NCBI GenBank assembly: GCA_023451735.1
Contig: JAEXYH010000046.1
Span: 47,948-111,947 of the forward strand
From: Pseudomonadota bacterium
Lineage (GTDB): Bacteria; Pseudomonadota; Alphaproteobacteria; Rhizobiales; Rhizobiaceae
DNA length: 64,000 nucleotides
Direction: 5' to 3'
Shown here piece by piece: positions 17,389 to 24,934 of the stretch. Position numbers and translations under genes: made by a program. Numbering within the stretch: the first letter of the stretch is position 1; the number at the start of each line of letters is the position of its first letter. Under the pieces are notes generated by a model. The model was not told the origin of the DNA, made no database searches, and worked only from the letters and a program-made list of their open reading frames with translations.

Positions 17389-17937
17389 CTACTGCAGCGC
17401 GACGGCACCGTCCGGACGGGAAAAATAGCGGCGCCATGCGCTGGGCGTGGTACCGGTAACGCGCCGGAACACCCGGGAGAGATGCGACTGGTCGGCCAGG
17501 CCGCAATCGAGTGCGATCTCGCAGAGAGGCGCATTGGTGGTGAGCATGCGCCGCTTGGCGTGCTCGACCCTGCAGGAAACGACATAGTTGTGCGGCGGAA
17601 CGCCGAAGGTCGCTTTGAATGCAGCGGAGAAATAACTTGTGCTGAGCCGAACCTGCTGGGCGAGTTCATCGAGCGGGATGCCATGGGAAATACGGTCACC
17701 GATATATTGCTTCACCTTCTTGACCTGCCAGGGGGCAAGGCCGCCGGTCGTGACCTGTTTTTCCAGATCGACCGATGCGGCTGGTTCCACGAGCCGTAAT
17801 TGGGTGGGCTGGCGTTCGGCAATCTTGGTTTCGGTGGAAAAGGGATTTACTGGATATAGGCCGGTCAGATCGGCATAAATGGTGCTCATATCGCGCGGGT
17901 TGATCTGACGGGCTACAACAGCTGCGGTGGCGGACAT
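17389..17937 (-). CDS. AraC family transcriptional regulator
   Basis: 182 residues from ATG 17937 (AGGAGAGCGAAG in front). The C-terminal 100 residues form the double helix-turn-helix of AraC/XylS proteins: I-P-L-D-E-L-A-Q-Q-V-R-L-S-T-S-Y-F, then I-A-L-D-C-G-L-A-D-Q-S-H-L-S-R-V-F and G-T-T-P-S-A-W-R-R. The short N-terminal part (about 80 residues) lacks a recognisable cupin or other sensing domain. The gene is divergent from the FixJ-like regulator (198 nt apart). Target unknown. Confidence 0.9.
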   Translation of the reverse strand: MSATAAVVARQINPRDMSTIYADLTGLYPVNPFSTETKIAERQPTQLRLVEPAASVDLEKQVTTGGLAPWQVKKVKQYIGDRISHGIPLDELAQQVRLSTSYFSAAFKATFGVPPHNYVVSCRVEHAKRRMLTTNAPLCEIALDCGLADQSHLSRVFRRVTGTTPSAWRRYFSRPDGAVALQ

Positions 17938-18135
17938 CTTCGCTCTCCTGTGGGTCTGTTGAATTTTCACCAGTCCATATTGAGATGAGCGCCACCGATC
18001 GGATATTCTACAGTCAGTCAGTTTTCGTACACATGGGTTTTAGTCTCCTATACTCGGGTATGATTGCCCTTGGCAGAACACGCCGCGTAGGGTCGGGTTG
18101 AGCTTGAATCGCGGCAATTTCAATGAATTGAGAAG

Positions 18136-18753
18136 ATGACGGAAAGCCCAATCATCCTGGTTGTCGATGACGAGCCGCTGATCCGGCAGGCACTCGACAC
18201 TCTGCTTCGCTCCGTCGGTTACAGGGTTCGGGCATTTGCGACCGCGCTCGACCTCTACGAGGACGAATGCCTGCCTGAAGCCAGCTGCCTGATCCTCGAT
18301 ATTCGCCTGCCCTTCACCAGCGGCCTAGATTTCCAGCAGAAACTCACCGACCGCGGCATTGTTGTTCCAATCATTTTCGTCACCGCCCATGGTGATATCC
18401 CCATGACGGTACGCGCGATGAAGGCAGGAGCCGCCGACTTTCTCTCCAAGCCTTTTCGCGATCAGGACATTCTCGATTCCGTCGCAGCCGCGGTACTGAA
18501 ACATCAGGAGTTTCTGGGTTCCAGCCGCACCGAGGCCGACCTCAAATCTCGCTTCACCCAGCTTTCCCCACGCGAACAGCAGATCATGGCCATGGCGACC
18601 GCCGGCCTGATGAACAAGCAGATCGCCGGCGAACTTGGCCTGAGCGAGATCACAGTGAAAATTCATCGCGGCAAGGTCAGCCGGAAAATGAACGCAAAGA
18701 CCTTCGCCGATCTGGTGAAAATGGCCGAACTGCTTGGCCTGTCGCACCGATAG
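18136..18753 (+). CDS. FixJ-family two-component response regulator (receiver + LuxR HTH)
   Basis: 205 residues. Receiver (1-120) with D-D-E near residue 13, phospho-acceptor in C-L-I-L-D-I-R-L-P, V-T-A-H-G-D and S-K-P-F. A LuxR-type helix-turn-helix follows (about 140-200: L-S-P-R-E-Q-Q-I-M, then G-L-M-N-K-Q-I-A-G-E-L-G-L-S-E-I-T-V-K-I-H-R). This is the FixJ/NodW/TodT layout. A PAS histidine kinase of the FixL style lies 3.8 kb away at 22578-24152 and is a candidate partner; the genes are not adjacent, so pairing is inferred. Confidence 0.92.
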   Translation: MTESPIILVVDDEPLIRQALDTLLRSVGYRVRAFATALDLYEDECLPEASCLILDIRLPFTSGLDFQQKLTDRGIVVPIIFVTAHGDIPMTVRAMKAGAADFLSKPFRDQDILDSVAAAVLKHQEFLGSSRTEADLKSRFTQLSPREQQIMAMATAGLMNKQIAGELGLSEITVKIHRGKVSRKMNAKTFADLVKMAELLGLSHR

Positions 18754-18825
18754 GATGAGCCGAATAAACCCCCGTATAATTTAAACCCTCGTCTGCGGGG
18801 CGCATATTAGGGACAAAGAGAAAGA

Positions 18826-18840
18826 CCGGGGTTCCCCCGG
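18826..18840. repeat. Small hairpin before the second receiver gene
   Basis: CCGGGG (18826-18831), three bases, CCCCGG (18835-18840). It ends 17 nt before the TTG start at 18858, close to where a ribosome would bind, and could dampen initiation or end transcripts from the FixJ-like gene. Confidence 0.35.
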
Positions 18841-18857
18841 AGATTGGTTCATTCCCG

Positions 18858-19226
18858 TTGAAAGCGCCTGTCATCATTGCCATTATCGACGACGAGGAAA
18901 ACATTCGTCGCGGGATGAGCGGCCTGTTGAGATCCCTCGGTTACGAAGCCCGTAGCTTTGAATCCGCAGAAGCGTTCCTCGCCACCACTGCGGCCGCCGA
19001 CTGTTCGTGCATCGTCTCCGATGTGCATATGGACGGCATGAGCGGCATCGACCTCTTCCAGACGCTTGCGACGCGCGGAAGCGAGGTTCCGTTCATCTTC
19101 GTCACCGCCTTTGCCGAAGAGGTCGGGCGGCTCAATCTGGGCAAGGACACGTGTGTCCTGCCGAAACCGTTCAAGGTCGATATCCTTATCGACTGCATTG
19201 AAAAGGCGACGCAGCCGGCGACCTGA
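18858..19226 (+). CDS. Single-domain response regulator (receiver only), TTG start
   Basis: 122 residues, FixJ-like receiver without output domain: D-D-E near residue 12, phospho-acceptor in C-I-V-S-D-V-H-M-D-G-M-S-G, V-T-A-F, and L-P-K-P-F. The frame begins at TTG 18858; there is no ATG before the conserved core and the ribosome site is poor, so low expression or a different start is possible. It probably belongs to the same signalling group as the FixJ-like regulator 105 nt upstream. The UBP-type zinc finger gene follows 20 nt downstream and may be co-transcribed. Confidence 0.85.
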   Translation: MKAPVIIAIIDDEENIRRGMSGLLRSLGYEARSFESAEAFLATTAAADCSCIVSDVHMDGMSGIDLFQTLATRGSEVPFIFVTAFAEEVGRLNLGKDTCVLPKPFKVDILIDCIEKATQPAT

Positions 19227-19246
19227 ACACCGAAGGAAGAACGCGC

Positions 19247-19543
19247 ATGTGCACGCATCATAACTTCATCAGGACCGTGACGCCCAAGACGCGCGGTTGC
19301 GAGGAATGCCTAGAACAGGGCATGACATGGGTTCACCTGCGCCTGTGCCGCGAATGTGGCCATGTCGGCTGCTGCGACCAATCGGAAGGCAAGCACGCGA
19401 CGGGCCATTTCCGACAGACACGCCACCCGATCATCGAAGGTTACGATCCGCCGGAAGGCTGGGGGTGGTGCTATATCGACGAGGAGATCGTCGATCTGCC
19501 CGACCAGACGCCGCAGGTCGGCCCGATCCCGCGGTATGTCTGA
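19247..19543 (+). CDS. UBP-type zinc finger protein
   Basis: 98 residues. The spacing of C2, H4/H5, C18-x2-C21, C34-x2-C37, C42/C43, H50, H54 and H60 matches the ZnF-UBP fold, which in eukaryotic deubiquitinases and HDAC6 binds the C-terminal tail of ubiquitin. Bacteria lack ubiquitin; the bacterial family is uncharacterised as far as I know. AAGGAAG precedes the ATG. It is convergent with the cNMP-domain flavoprotein gene at 19806, and a functional link between the two is my inference. Confidence 0.88.
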   Translation: MCTHHNFIRTVTPKTRGCEECLEQGMTWVHLRLCRECGHVGCCDQSEGKHATGHFRQTRHPIIEGYDPPEGWGWCYIDEEIVDLPDQTPQVGPIPRYV

Positions 19544-19805
19544 AAAGCTCCCAGCGCCCACGCCAGACACAGGATGATGGAAAGCAATAGTCCAGGAGGA
19601 TCAAGAGCCTGCCTGTTTTGGTGCGTTTCTCTTCTGGAAAGAAGCCTGTAGGCCTGTTTGCCTTTGTGCGGCATCTCCATCCAGATCTCGCGTTTTAAAA
19701 ATGATTGTTTGTCTCGTTCTGCAATGCCCTTTCCCTAGCGCCCAGACTTCCGGGATAGGCATTTGCTGAACGTGAAACGAGGGGCACGCGGCGGCTTGGC
19801 CATTC

Positions 19806-21452
19806 TTAATGCGCCGCCGCCAGATACTGGTGGATCGCTGCAACCACCACCGATCCCTCTCCTACCGCCGACGCCACGCGCTTGACTGAACCGGCGCGAA
19901 CATCGCCGACGGCAAACACGCCCGGCTTGCTGGCGGCATAGGGATGCCGTGTCATGTCGTCGGAAGACAGCCCGGTACAGATAAAACCGCTGCGATCGAG
20001 TTCAAGGCAGCCATTGAGCCAATCCGTATTCGGCTCCGCGCCGATCATCACAAACAGGTTGGAGGCATCGCAGCGTGACGTCTCACCGGTCGAGCGATCA
20101 ATCCACGTCACTGTCTCAAGTCCCTGCCCACCATCCAGTTCGGTGATCTCGCATCCTTCACAAAGGGTGATATGCGGAGAGATCTTTATCCGTTGCACGA
20201 GATAGTCCGACATTGTCGCGGAAATCCTGCTGCGCACCAGCATATGCACGTGGCGTGCAGTTCGGGACAGAAACACCGCCGCCTGTCCGGCGGAATTACC
20301 GCCACCGACGATGACGATCTCCTGGCCCGAACAGATCTGCCCTTCCATCGCAGTCGCGGCATACTGGATGCCTCGGCCTTCAAACTTTACGTAATTGGGA
20401 ACGTCGAGCTTGCGATAACGCGCACCGGTCGCAACGACGACGGTTTTGGTGCCGACCGAACGGCCATCGCTCAAACCGACGACATAGGGCGACTTCGAGC
20501 AGTCGAGCGACGCAGCACTGCGAGACACACAGAGCCTTGCACCAAACTTCTGCGCCTGGATATGCGCCCGACCGGCAAGGGCCAGTCCGGAAATACCGGT
20601 CGGAAAGCCGAGATAGTTTTCGATCTTCGACGAGGTGCCTGCCTGTCCGCCCGGCGCCATGGTTTCGACCACCAATGTCTTCAGCCCTTCCGATGCGGCA
20701 TAGACCGCCGATGCAAGTCCGGCCGGGCCGGCACCAAGCACAACCACATCATAGAGCGTGTCTTGCTCCGGCGGCTCGAACAGACCCAGTTCATCGGCCA
20801 GAATTTCATTGGATGGCCGTTTGAGAACGCCATGGTCGGGCGTGACCAGAGCCGGCAGATCATCGGTCGCCAGTCCGAACCTTTGCATCACCATTGGCGC
20901 ATCGGGTTCGTTCGCACCCATGATCGTCACGGGATAGAGATTGCGGATGAGAAAGCGCTGGATGCCGAGAAGGTCGCCGCTTTCCTTACGTCCGATGAGA
21001 ATGCCGCCACCCGTCGCGTGCCGTACGAAACCGGCGCGGCGAAGAATATAGGAGCGGATTATCGTCTCGCCGATATCCGGTTCCCCGGTGATCAGAGCAC
21101 GAAATTTCTCATTGCAGACGCGGATCACCCGCGAGCCGGCAAGGCAGAGGCCGGAGAGCAGAATGCTGCGATGAGTGAACATGTTCTGCTCACCGCTGAA
21201 CTGACCTCGTTTGTAACTGTAGAGATGATGCCGGCCCTTGATCGGATCGTCGGCGAACATCTGCAGTTCGCCATCCAGAACCAGAAGAAAATCGATCGAA
21301 TGATCGCCTCGGCGGAAGACATAGGTATCTTCCTCGACCTCCTCCTCCGTCCCGTAAGGGCGGATCCGTTCGATCATCTCGTCGGTAAGTGAGGGGAAGG
21401 TCTGCGCCGGGCGTATCCATGGATCGGTGGGATCGACAGGAAGATCGGGCAT
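19806..21452 (-). CDS. cNMP-binding-domain/thioredoxin reductase-like flavoprotein without redox-active cysteines
   Basis: 548 residues in three parts. Residues about 20-135 form a cyclic-nucleotide-binding-like domain (R-R-G-D near 47-50, S-G-E-Q-N near 86). Residues about 150-225 look like a degenerate thioredoxin-like segment. Residues 230-548 form a low-Mr thioredoxin reductase fold with FAD motif G-A-G-P-A-G-L-A (240-247), NADPH motif G-G-G-N-S-A-G-Q (383-390) and C-terminal FAD contact G-V-F-A-V-G-D-V. The C-A-T-C disulfide of thioredoxin reductases is replaced by Y-A-A-T-A-M-E-G (about 364-371), so it cannot use that dithiol relay. Likely an NAD(P)H oxidoreductase regulated by its N-terminal domain. 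Monocistronic. Confidence 0.85.
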   Translation of the reverse strand: MPDLPVDPTDPWIRPAQTFPSLTDEMIERIRPYGTEEEVEEDTYVFRRGDHSIDFLLVLDGELQMFADDPIKGRHHLYSYKRGQFSGEQNMFTHRSILLSGLCLAGSRVIRVCNEKFRALITGEPDIGETIIRSYILRRAGFVRHATGGGILIGRKESGDLLGIQRFLIRNLYPVTIMGANEPDAPMVMQRFGLATDDLPALVTPDHGVLKRPSNEILADELGLFEPPEQDTLYDVVVLGAGPAGLASAVYAASEGLKTLVVETMAPGGQAGTSSKIENYLGFPTGISGLALAGRAHIQAQKFGARLCVSRSAASLDCSKSPYVVGLSDGRSVGTKTVVVATGARYRKLDVPNYVKFEGRGIQYAATAMEGQICSGQEIVIVGGGNSAGQAAVFLSRTARHVHMLVRSRISATMSDYLVQRIKISPHITLCEGCEITELDGGQGLETVTWIDRSTGETSRCDASNLFVMIGAEPNTDWLNGCLELDRSGFICTGLSSDDMTRHPYAASKPGVFAVGDVRAGSVKRVASAVGEGSVVVAAIHQYLAAAH

Positions 21453-21505
21453 GCAAAATTCCCCACCGCAATATCAACCAAGGACTGCAGAATTATCAAC
21501 GAAAA

Positions 21506-21532
21506 GCCGGCATCCGCAATACGGATGCCGGC
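21506..21532 (-). terminator. Terminator after dps
   Basis: Eleven-base perfect arms (21506-21516, GCCGGCATCCG, and 21522-21532) with a 5-nt loop; on the minus strand it is followed by TTTTCGTT. It lies 11 nt beyond the dps stop. Confidence 0.9.
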
Positions 21533-21542
21533 GGCGAAGAGG

Positions 21543-22061
21543 CTATTTGTTGGTGTCGCGCAGGATTTCGAACAGGAACCAGACGCGCTTTTCCGTCTCG
21601 TCGATCCAGTTTTCGAGCAGGCTTGCGGTGCCGACATCATTGTGTTCGTCGCAGACGTCATGCAGCTCGCGCATGCTCGCAACGAGAGCACCGTTGTCGT
21701 CGCGCAGTTCCGCAAGCATTTCGTGCGGATGGACGAAATCGGCGTCGTTGTCCTCAATGCGCTGCTTACGGGAAATATCGCCGATCGAGCGCAGCGTATT
21801 CCCTCCGATCTTGCGCACGCGTTCGGCCAGCGGATCGGTCATGGCCAGAAGCTCGTCCCCGTGGTCGTCCAGCATCAGATGAAAATCGCGGAAATTCACG
21901 CCGGACATGTGCCAGTGAAAATTCTTGGTCTTCAAATAAAGTGCGAAGACATCGGCAAGCAACGCGTTTGCGCCGCCGGAAATGTCCTTGGTTGCTTCAG
22001 CGCCGAGACCTGTTGGGGTCTTGAGGTCTGCCGAGCGGCGAGATTTGACGGACTGTTCCAT
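21543..22061 (-). CDS. dps: Dps family ferritin-like DNA-protection protein
   Basis: 172 residues. Ferroxidase-type signature K-T-K-N-F-H-W-H-M-S-G and D-F-H-L-M-L-D-D-H-G-D-E-L are typical of Dps, which oxidises Fe2+ with H2O2 and stores iron in a dodecamer. ATG 22061 was preferred over ATG 22067 because AAGGA lies 7 nt before it. It follows a 61-residue acidic protein gene by 26 nt, so the two form an operon ending at the terminator at 21506-21532. Stationary-phase or general-stress control is likely. Confidence 0.93.
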   Translation of the reverse strand: MEQSVKSRRSADLKTPTGLGAEATKDISGGANALLADVFALYLKTKNFHWHMSGVNFRDFHLMLDDHGDELLAMTDPLAERVRKIGGNTLRSIGDISRKQRIEDNDADFVHPHEMLAELRDDNGALVASMRELHDVCDEHNDVGTASLLENWIDETEKRVWFLFEILRDTNK

Positions 22062-22087
22062 GGTCATATCCTTGATTGAGATTTGAA

Positions 22088-22273
22088 TTACGCGGTTCTG
22101 AGTGACGTCGGTGGATCGCTGGCGGGAAATGTCTCGCGCAACGCCTCGTCGAGATCCTCGTCGGTTTCGACATGCGCTTTGGGCACGCGCGCCACGACGA
22201 GGTCGAGCGGTTCAGGCAGGCTTTCAAGACCGTCACGCAGGACTTCGTCCGCATCTTGACGCTTGTTCGTCAT
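22088..22273 (-). CDS. Small acidic conserved protein upstream of dps
   Basis: 61 residues from ATG 22271-22273, with GGAGGCGTGAC as a strong ribosome site. The protein is acidic and ends in D-E-A-L-R-E-T-F-P-A-S-D-P-P, a tail found on many short rhizobial stress-associated proteins; function unknown. The frame is open further upstream, but that part has no good start. It leads the operon with dps, which supports a general-stress role. Confidence 0.75.
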   Translation of the reverse strand: MTNKRQDADEVLRDGLESLPEPLDLVVARVPKAHVETDEDLDEALRETFPASDPPTSLRTA

Positions 22274-22577
22274 GTCACGCCTCCGGTTTTGCTGTGAACA
22301 CCCATGCCGCCACTCAGAGAAATGAGGTTCCGACATTTGCGTTCCAATGATGAGACAATATCGCCCTGCCCTACCCGTGACTTGGACAAATCCATCTGCG
22401 CAAGCAATGCAGCCTGCGTTTTGGCAGCAACCCAAACGAGCCGGTTGCGTAATTTTCGACAATTCAGGATTATTTCAGAGAAGCATATCACGGAATTCTC
22501 CGATAGTCTGTCGGAAGAACGGGGCAATCGCGATCAGGCGCGGACGATCGACCGAGGGGCGGGACTTGCAGAACGAT
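22274..22577. other. Divergent promoter region between the dps operon and the histidine kinase gene
   Basis: About 304 bases without a convincing gene. On the minus strand GGAAC occurs twice (complement of about 22326-22346), resembling the -35 half of EcfG-type stress promoters, but I could not find a matching CGTT -10 at proper spacing. Nothing else stands out. Confidence 0.4.
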
Positions 22578-24152
22578 ATGACGAACTGGATGCGGCGATC
22601 CGGTGACCGCACGGGTGCTGCCGGCAGCCACAGATATCGCGTGGCCTTCGGCATAGCGGCAGGTCTGACCATCTTCGCCATCGATACGTTCACGACGCTG
22701 GCAAGCGCGGTCGCCGTGCTTTACGTCCTGGTCATCGTGCTCGCCGGCGATCTCGGCAGCAAGCGGATAATTCGCGCAACCTCCGCCATCTGCGCGATCC
22801 TCACCTTGATCAGTTTTGCAACCTCCCATGGGCAGGATCTGGAATCCCAGGCGACATTACGGCTGCTGTTCAGTCTAGCTGCCAATATCGTGACAACACT
22901 TCTTCTTCTGCGACGCGTCGGTGACGAGGCGGCGCTGAAGGAAAGCGAGCATCGCTACCGGACGATCTTCGAGACGCTGGCGATTGCGATCTGGGAAAAT
23001 GATTTTCGCCTCGTGAAGGCCGAACTCGAGAAGCTGCACGAGCGTGGTATTACCGAGATACGCCAATACCTCGCAAACAATCCCGACTTTGTCGTCAGCA
23101 TGCGCAGGGCAGTGCGGATTACCGATGTCAATCAGACCGCACTGAAGCTGATGGGCGTTGCTTCCAAGGATGAGTTCTTTCGCACGCTCGACGATTTTCT
23201 TCCCGACAGCGATGGCGGCTTCGCCCATTTTCTCGCCGGAATTTTCGAAGGCCAGACTGAATTCCAGTCGGAAACCATTGTGCGCAGACGTGACGGACAC
23301 CTGATCCCGATCCTGGTCGCCCTGAGTTTTCCCAAGGACGGCTCGGGTCTCGATCGCATACAGGCAAGCGTCGTCGACATGACCGAGCGTTACCAGTTTC
23401 AGGAGGCGCTTGAGACATCCAGGCAGGAACTGGAACAGGCGTCACGCGCCGCCATGATCGGCGAAATCTCGGCTTCCATTGCCCATGAGGTCAACCAGCC
23501 GCTTTCGGCGATCATGACATTCGTTCAGGCCGGCACACGCTGGCTGAACCGCCAGCCGCCGGATATCGACGAGGCAAAGCTGGCACTGCAGGATGCCGTG
23601 GCGGCGACCGAACACGCGGCCCAGGTCGTCAAACGTGTCCGCATGCTCCTAGGAAAGTCGAAATCGGAAAATGCGGAAGTGACAGTCGATGCCGCGATCG
23701 CCGATGCGGTGCAGCTGAAGCAGAAGGAACTTGCTGCCGACGGCGTGCAGGTGAGCCTTTCGCTGATGGCTCCCGGCGGAACCGTCCGCGGCGATCGTGT
23801 CCTGCTGCAGCAGGCATTCCTGAACGTCATAATCAACGCCATGCATGCGATGGACACCGTGGAAACCCGCACTCTCGCGATCCAGAGCAGCCTTGCCGAC
23901 GACGGCATCATGATACGCTTTACCGATAGCGGTGCGGGTCTGGGCTCCGTGACGCCGGAAACTCTGTTCAAGCCATTCAACTCCACCAAGCCGAACGGCA
24001 TGGGGCTTGGTCTTGCCATGTGCCGCTCCATCATGATGGCGCATAGCGGCACGATCTCGATCCGCGACCGGGCGGATGGAACGGGCGCGGTCGTCGAGGT
24101 CAGGCTGCCGCTTGCCGTGGACGAAGAAGAAGCCGTGTCGCTGACCGCCTGA
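22578..24152 (+). CDS. PAS-domain sensor histidine kinase (FixL/DctB-like)
   Basis: 524 residues from ATG 22578. Three hydrophobic segments at the N-terminus (about 18-55, 62-82, 92-110) anchor it in the membrane. A PAS-like region (about 120-270, ending V-V-D-M-T-E-R) is followed by a HisKA domain with the phospho-acceptor H in S-I-A-H-E-V-N-Q-P-L-S-A-I, and a HATPase domain with N-V-I-I-N-A-M-H-A-M (N box), F-T-D-S-G-A-G-L (G1) and G-M-G-L-G-L-A-M (G2). The FixL-type H box suggests a FixJ-class partner, and the FixJ-like gene at 18136 is the nearest candidate. An earlier in-frame ATG at 22347 would add 77 residues of unlikely composition. The signal sensed is unknown. Confidence 0.9.
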   Translation: MTNWMRRSGDRTGAAGSHRYRVAFGIAAGLTIFAIDTFTTLASAVAVLYVLVIVLAGDLGSKRIIRATSAICAILTLISFATSHGQDLESQATLRLLFSLAANIVTTLLLLRRVGDEAALKESEHRYRTIFETLAIAIWENDFRLVKAELEKLHERGITEIRQYLANNPDFVVSMRRAVRITDVNQTALKLMGVASKDEFFRTLDDFLPDSDGGFAHFLAGIFEGQTEFQSETIVRRRDGHLIPILVALSFPKDGSGLDRIQASVVDMTERYQFQEALETSRQELEQASRAAMIGEISASIAHEVNQPLSAIMTFVQAGTRWLNRQPPDIDEAKLALQDAVAATEHAAQVVKRVRMLLGKSKSENAEVTVDAAIADAVQLKQKELAADGVQVSLSLMAPGGTVRGDRVLLQQAFLNVIINAMHAMDTVETRTLAIQSSLADDGIMIRFTDSGAGLGSVTPETLFKPFNSTKPNGMGLGLAMCRSIMMAHSGTISIRDRADGTGAVVEVRLPLAVDEEEAVSLTA

Positions 24153-24159
24153 TTGGCGA

Positions 24160-24933
24160 TCAGACCTGTGAGGACGGAAGCTTTGCCACAGCCGACTTCA
24201 GTGCAACACCGCTGACTTTCGTCCTCATCATGTCGCGGACAAGGCTCGCGATGATGTCGGCGGCCTCGCCGATCGGCAGACCGCCATCGCGGATATTGGA
24301 AATGCAATTGCGGCCGGAATCCGGGTTCCCCTGTTTCGGACCGTAGGTGACGTATGCCCCGAGACTGTCGGCGGCGGAAAGCCCCGGACGTTCCCCGACA
24401 AGCACGATCGTCAGCTTCGCGCCAAGCGCCTCGCCGGCAGGATCACCAAGTGCAACCCGTGCCTGACTTGCCAGCACGACCGGTGCCGCCGCAAGGTTCA
24501 GGGCAGCGAGCTTCGGCACAAGCGCCTCGATCAGCGGCACGGCATTGAGATCGACCGCGCTGGACGACAGGCCGTCCGCGACGACGATGGCCACATCATA
24601 GCTTTTGCCCGCTCCCGCCTGCTTCAGCCGCTCAGTAGATTCCGCAGAAAGCAGCCGCCCGAGATCCGGCCGGCGGACATAAATGCTGCGATCACCCGCC
24701 ATGCTGTCGACCTTCACCACCGGCAACCCCAGTGGATGGAGCCGCTCGGCAAGCAACGTTCGGTCGACGCTGGTCCACACCGCTTCTCGCGCGCGGGCAT
24801 GATCGAGCAGGAAGGATAGCTGCGCCCGCGTTGGCAGGCCTGCGCCATGGCGACCGAGCGACACACGCGCATCGGTCATCTCCTTCAGGTCCAGCCTCTG
24901 TTCGGTGGCGGAGGGTTCAATCACCTTTGCCAT
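24160..24933 (-). CDS. eutC: Ethanolamine ammonia-lyase small subunit
   Basis: 257 residues. EutC with EutB forms the adenosylcobalamin-dependent lyase that converts ethanolamine to acetaldehyde and ammonia. Family stretches are clear: T-D-A-R-V-S-L-G-R-H-G-A-G-L-P-T near 20-35, V-A-D-G-L-S-S-S-A-V, V-G-E-R-P-G-L-S-A-A-D-S-L-G-A-Y, and G-R-N-C-I-S-N-I-R near the C-terminus. It follows eutB by 1 nt. No microcompartment shell genes and no eutA reactivase are nearby, as is common for the short eutBC systems of alphaproteobacteria. The acetaldehyde could feed the aldehyde dehydrogenase at 38055. Confidence 0.96.
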   Translation of the reverse strand: MAKVIEPSATEQRLDLKEMTDARVSLGRHGAGLPTRAQLSFLLDHARAREAVWTSVDRTLLAERLHPLGLPVVKVDSMAGDRSIYVRRPDLGRLLSAESTERLKQAGAGKSYDVAIVVADGLSSSAVDLNAVPLIEALVPKLAALNLAAAPVVLASQARVALGDPAGEALGAKLTIVLVGERPGLSAADSLGAYVTYGPKQGNPDSGRNCISNIRDGGLPIGEAADIIASLVRDMMRTKVSGVALKSAVAKLPSSQV

Positions 24934-24934
24934 C

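Noticed and set aside
22326..22346. An EcfG-type stress promoter for the small-protein/dps operon
   Set aside because: GGAAC occurs twice on the minus strand, but a matching CGTT -10 element at 16-17 nt was not found. Noted in the gap entry only.
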